Shown piece after piece: positions 61,834-64,000 of a stretch of 64,000 nt of DNA. Below the pieces are notes generated by a model, which was given only the letters and a program-made list of their open reading frames with translations, did not search any database and was not told the DNA's origin. Source of the DNA: Eukaryota sp. TZLM1-RC (taxonomy: Eukaryota > Metamonada: BaSk clade); assembly GCA_040285825.1 (NCBI GenBank), contig JAUPSS010000004.1:2026550-2090549 (forward strand). The letters run 5' to 3'. Positions within the stretch are counted from its first letter, which is position 1, and each line of letters begins with the position of its first letter. The position numbers and the translations under genes were made by a program.

Positions 61834-62927
61834 TGGATAATAGAAGTGTTGTCAAATACTGGTTGTGGAGAAGAATCTGAAATTAATGATCTGAATTTTA
61901 ATCATTATAAAACCTAACATTACAAAATAGATTACAAAGATTCCCTCTACAAACTCCTGATCTGCTTGGTGTGTAGCTAGAGCTTTTCTGATTTGATGAA
62001 AAAACAATGGTAAACCTATTGATGATCAAAATAGTTATGAAAAAATATCACATTCCTTCACCACTTGTTCATGGACCGTTGTTTAGGAAATCATTTAAAC
62101 AAATTCGTGCTCTCACTCATAGTTTTCCGTTTTATAGAATTGGATAGTAGTAAAGGCAAGTTTTATATTTCTATCACCATTATCTATTCAAGTTTCGTTT
62201 TTTTATTTTTTACTTTTTACTTTTGCTTTGAATTCAATTACATCTGCAGGATTTAATTTCCTTCTTTGAACCAAATTGTCATTTGCAACATCAGATGGTA
62301 GGTACAAAGGCAACAGTAACTTGAGAGAGATCAATTCAATCGCAGTATATATCATCTCCGACATCAGAACCAAGTATCTTTGACATACATAATTCTTGCT
62401 ATCATTGCCTTAGTGAAATTTTGTCACTAACGACATCATGTAAGTAAGAACTATAGATTGTGATTTAAAACTATTGAAATTATAATGTATGGTGGGTTGT
62501 CATGAATTCGAATAAATACAGTTTTCCTTTGATAGAAAGTGCTCAATTGAAATACTTGAATATAATCTGATTTCTTTCACAAAAGTTTCATTTTTTCCAC
62601 ATAAAAAACATTCCTCAATTAATAATTCTTCACTTGTCAGTTGAAAAAAGAGTTTTAAACTTAAAACTGTCCGTAAAACTTTGCATAACAGCTAAAGCAG
62701 ATTTATAAATATGTGAAATGGCCCTTTGAAATTTGATTTTGATAACCAACTTGTTTGAAAGCAGTGGCGCAGAAATTGAAATTGTTTCAATTACTGTTTC
62801 TTCTTGTATCATTTTGCATTGGTATTTTTGTAAGTACTTGAAATTCGTTAGTTTAATCTAAAAAAACAACAAGAAGTGACTGGAATTGTCAAATCTACAG
62901 AAAAAAACTCACGACTCTCTAAAGTCA
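61834..62927. other. About 1.1 kb intergenic
   Basis: AT-rich, with short frames only. A 60-aa minus ORF (62812-62630, containing RAISHIYKSALAVMQSF) faintly resembles the non-LTR relic C-terminal block but is not called. It must hold the divergent promoters of U1-C and the membrane protein. Confidence 0.4.
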
Positions 62928-64000
62928 ATGAATTCCAAACTTCTAGTTCTGATAGCAGCAGAGTGTGCACTGCTGTCTTGCCTAGCACCATTCAGTGGCC
63001 TTTCGTCTACTTCCATCTCAACAGTACTCTTTTTCTTCGGTTTCCTTGTTACACTCCTACTCCTCACTACTCCCGTGTCCCAAACCCTAGGAGTCATTAA
63101 TTCATTCTTATCAACAGTTCGTGAAAATAAGTTTTCCCTCTATCTTCTCATAAAACCCCATCTCCTCAATTCAACCCTGCTACTTTCCTCTGTTTTCCTC
63201 TTTATTTATGCCTCCTCTCTGATCTTCACCACTTCTTTACCCTCTCTCCTTGTTCCCACCATCTGTCTTCTTCTCAAGTCTATCTCTTACTCCATCTCGG
63301 GACGCTCTCTTGGGTGGACTGGATCTATTTTCAGCAGGAGGAGGGCACTGAGTATAACATTGGTGTCTTTAATGGTTTTGCCTCTTTTGTTTAATACTCA
63401 TTTCTTTAAATCTGTTTTTGGTTTTATTATTTTGGGAGTCTCAATGTTTTTCTTTTCATTTATTCAATCAAAATCAACTAAAAAGTCAACCAAAGTCAAC
63501 ATTTTGACCTTTTCATTCATTTCTTTCTGTTTTTCAATTGTTTTAACTCTTCTACAAACTGTCTTTTCATTTGTTTTTTTCATTAATTCTGTTTCGTTGC
63601 CATCTTTACCTGAAATTGTTGTTTTATTGGCTTTGGGTTCAATATTTTCTGTGACGTTTTGGTACATTTCCAAGAATTCAAGTAATATTATCGAAGAATT
63701 AAGATTTATTTTCATTCTACTGGTTCTTATTTTTTCTTTTTTTACTTTATTTCAGATTATTTTGACTACTGATCTGCTCATTGTCCAAATTTTGAGACTT
63801 ATCTCTACAGTGATCTTTTCTCTAGTATTTGTGTTTATTGTTCACACTTCACTAGTGAATGCTGATTCAAATTTAGATTTTGATTTGAGGTCTACTTTAG
63901 GGTTCAATTTACATGTAGCTTTTTCCAAGACACCAAAACCAATTATTTTGTGCTTTTTGATGAATCTGTTTGCTATTTTTGCAGAAGTTATTAGTTATTC
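62928..64000 (+). CDS. Polytopic membrane protein (partial, runs off right edge)
   Basis: ATG 62928, 357 codons with no stop to the edge. About 9-10 hydrophobic segments of 18-22 residues alternate with short loops; charged loops include GRSLGWTGSIFSRRRA (near residues 125-140) and SKSTKKSTKVN. No signature motif recognised, so transporter, glycosyltransferase or lipid-modifying roles cannot be told apart. The start follows a long noncoding stretch and lacks a TTCA at -26. Confidence 0.75.
   Translation, partial: MNSKLLVLIAAECALLSCLAPFSGLSSTSISTVLFFFGFLVTLLLLTTPVSQTLGVINSFLSTVRENKFSLYLLIKPHLLNSTLLLSSVFLFIYASSLIFTTSLPSLLVPTICLLLKSISYSISGRSLGWTGSIFSRRRALSITLVSLMVLPLLFNTHFFKSVFGFIILGVSMFFFSFIQSKSTKKSTKVNILTFSFISFCFSIVLTLLQTVFSFVFFINSVSLPSLPEIVVLLALGSIFSVTFWYISKNSSNIIEELRFIFILLVLIFSFFTLFQIILTTDLLIVQILRLISTVIFSLVFVFIVHTSLVNADSNLDFDLRSTLGFNLHVAFSKTPKPIILCFLMNLFAIFAEVISY

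Noticed and set aside
62630-62812. Possible fourth non-LTR relic
   Set aside because: Only a few residues (I-K-L pattern) agree with the NRIxFSxFKG block; not separable from chance.
1-64000. tRNA genes, rRNA and CRISPR arrays
   Set aside because: No B-box-containing cloverleaf, rRNA-like stretch or regularly spaced short repeats were seen by eye; a tRNAscan-type search was not possible.

Overview
The window is eukaryotic nuclear DNA from a flagellated protist. Evidence for this: a dynein regulatory complex subunit (DRC2), a U1-C snRNP protein, an NMD3 export factor, a USP5-type deubiquitinase, a SEL1L/HRD3 ERAD adaptor, CLPTM1, an ER cyclophilin and RNASEH2C are all recognisable. TAA, TAG and TGA all end intact genes, so the code is standard. 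Two spliceosomal introns of only 29 and 30 nt, with a CTAAY branch-like motif close to the 3' AG, recall metamonads (Giardia, Trichomonas and relatives). That placement is inference only.

Layout. 1-9.5 kb holds a giant helical protein (open to the left edge), DRC2, a small membrane protein and a GLE1-like protein. 9.6-14.1 kb is a mosaic of repeats, a 2A-like peptide motif, a Fanzor C-terminal fragment, RNASEH2C, a coiled-coil gene, a non-LTR retroelement relic and the 5' part of a Fanzor relic (family F1). 14.1-21.1 kb is a nearly intact Ty3/gypsy element (element 1, minus strand) inserted into that Fanzor, which resumes at 21.1 kb. 22-35.4 kb carries an FCP-like phosphatase, NMD3, CLPTM1, a second Fanzor lineage (F3), SEL1L and USP5. 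35.4-38.4 kb is a copy of a third Fanzor lineage (F2). 39.0-39.6 kb is the cyclophilin. 41.1-48.1 kb is a second, decayed gypsy element (element 2) inserted beside an RCC1 remnant. 48.9-51.8 kb is F2 copy 2. An 8.5 kb segment containing part of element 2 plus F2 is tandemly duplicated (43283-51827 and 51828-60407). 60.4-64 kb carries a C2HC zinc-finger gene, U1-C and a polytopic membrane protein open to the right edge.

The main story is a dense set of Fanzor (eukaryotic TnpB-like, RuvC nuclease) relics of three unrelated-looking lineages. Every insertion with a downstream host gene lies upstream of it and in the same orientation. Other notable points: a conserved promoter-like element placed 24-26 nt before four start codons, gypsy elements whose first ORF starts inside the LTR, and a conserved 3' noncoding segment of F2 that could hold the guide RNA. 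All Fanzor copies seen here carry stops, frameshifts or deletions.
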